From positions 1 to 64,000 of the IMG/VR virus record IMGVR_UViG_3300009164_000071: a DNA stretch of 64,000 bases. One strand, given 5' to 3'. The position numbers and the translations under genes are program-made. Positions 63,361-64,000 of this stretch are shown here, in pieces. Below the pieces are notes generated by a model, which saw only the letters and a program-made list of their open reading frames with translations, searched no databases and was not told the DNA's origin. The stretch is from a virus. Position 1 is the first letter of the stretch. Each line of letters opens with the position of its first letter.

Positions 63361-64000
63361 TTATCCTCCGATAGCCAATATGAACGGTGTTAAGTAATTT
63401 AACAAACTCTTTTGGAATGTTCTTCCGCTAAGTAATCCAGTGGCTTGGCTGATTACAAGTCCTGTACCAATACGGAAGTCTCCGTTTTGGTCAGTTGATG
63501 TAAAGAATACTTTACCATTATCTAATTGCAGTGTTTCTTTACTTTGAATCGGATCTCTACGACCTACTTGTGGTAATGCTCCGTAGTTAGTTCCAGCACC
63601 CACGTACTCGAATACATAACTAGATGCACTAATATAACTGCGTTGATAGAAATTTATAGTAGCACCATCTGGGAACAATGAAGTATCTGTCACATTTTCT
63701 CCTAGCGACACAATATGATGTGTGCCGTTGCGTGACCAATAGCTCAACCCTGACATGACCATATTATAATTTCCGCCAGTTTCTATATCATAGATTAATC
63801 TTTGTAAAGTTAATTTAACATCTCGACGACATTTAGCATTATCATAAGCACCTATAGTTGGGCCAAAAACACTGTTAACATACGCTGATATTTCTTCTGC
63901 AAGGAAGTCAATGTTAGCTGTTATAAGGTCAACGGCACTGCCAGCACCTGGAACAAGATTTCCTGTTTTCTTTCTGTTATTAGTAGAAACTACGGCATTG
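63361..64000 (-). CDS. Large virion structural protein, C-terminal part (runs off right edge)
   Basis: The reading frame is open from the window edge to the stop at 63361, about 213 codons. An internal Met at 63762 is not the likely start, because the frame continues upstream with coding sequence (KTGNLVPGAGSAVDLI, then DNAKCRRDVKLTLQRLIYDI, ETGGNYNMVMSGLSYWS). The CRRDVxxxxxRLIYDIETGGN pattern resembles repeats (RDVGYIVDALLYDLTYGGN type) in very large structural proteins of aquatic T4-like phages. Only the last part is visible. The C-terminus (RTFQKSLLNYLTPFILAIGG) has a helix that could pack in a trimer. Confidence 0.7.
   Translation of the reverse strand, partial: NAVVSTNNRKKTGNLVPGAGSAVDLITANIDFLAEEISAYVNSVFGPTIGAYDNAKCRRDVKLTLQRLIYDIETGGNYNMVMSGLSYWSRNGTHHIVSLGENVTDTSLFPDGATINFYQRSYISASSYVFEYVGAGTNYGALPQVGRRDPIQSKETLQLDNGKVFFTSTDQNGDFRIGTGLVISQATGLLSGRTFQKSLLNYLTPFILAIGG

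Overview
This window is part of the genome of a T4-like myovirus (contractile tail, Tevenvirinae-type structural genes), most like the uncultured marine and freshwater relatives of cyanophages and pelagiphages. The evidence is the gene set: large terminase gp17, small terminase gp16, head completion gp4, tail tube gp19, tail sheath gp18, a gp54/gp19-like tube protein, neck and tail-completion proteins gp13, gp14-like and gp15, dNMP kinase gp1, and the first codons of a probable gp32 ssDNA-binding protein at the left edge. T4-type late promoters (ATAAATA, CTAAATA or TTAAATA) and strong hairpin terminators punctuate the genes. The host cannot be named from this sequence. No tRNA, integrase, transposase or CRISPR array is seen, and no gap between genes exceeds 300 bases.

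Layout. (1) 1-11.7 kb, minus strand: the 5' end of a gp32-like gene, then a head and packaging block (737-aa protein of unknown role, gp17, two probable head-associated proteins, gp16, gp4, a 122-aa conserved protein) and a tail block (gp54-like, gp19, gp18). (2) 11.7-18 kb, mixed strands: a zinc-ribbon/HNH-like protein, gp1 kinase, gp13, then gp14-like, gp15 and a NUDIX protein on plus, facing a family-2 glycosyltransferase, a helical protein and a small GS-rich protein on minus. (3) 18.1-21.05 kb, plus strand: a two-gene late operon coding a NodU/CmcH-type carbamoyltransferase and a GT9-like glycosyltransferase. (4) 21.05-63.35 kb, minus strand: about 42 kb of contiguous fibre/adhesin-type genes. 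They include a 3019-residue protein with eleven LamG-like modules, a 1743-residue Gly-rich/LamG protein with nested domains, a tandem triplication of 600-627-residue paralogues, several collagen-like fibres, and small fibre-associated proteins. (5) The right edge holds the 3' part of another large structural protein.

The genes work together as a late module. Region 1 packages DNA and builds the head and tail, region 2 joins head to tail and carries nucleotide and sugar enzymes, and region 3 may decorate a glycan on the virion or the host envelope. Region 4 supplies a very large repertoire of host-contact proteins built by shuffling a few parts: four classes of N-terminal segment, about 36 copies of a short Gly-rich beta repeat, collagen stalks, LamG and Gly-rich domains, and a few exchangeable C-terminal domains.

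The most unusual signals are these. Late-promoter elements sit 5-7 bases before the ATG of several head and tail genes, which would make leaderless mRNAs. Fibre genes share N-terminal segments. A Gly-rich cassette is nested inside two other domains. Three adhesin-like genes are tandem copies with an identical 53-base junction. A 713-residue protein has 23 cysteines packed into its N-terminal third. A short W-rich module is shared by sheath, neck, tail-completion and fibre proteins.
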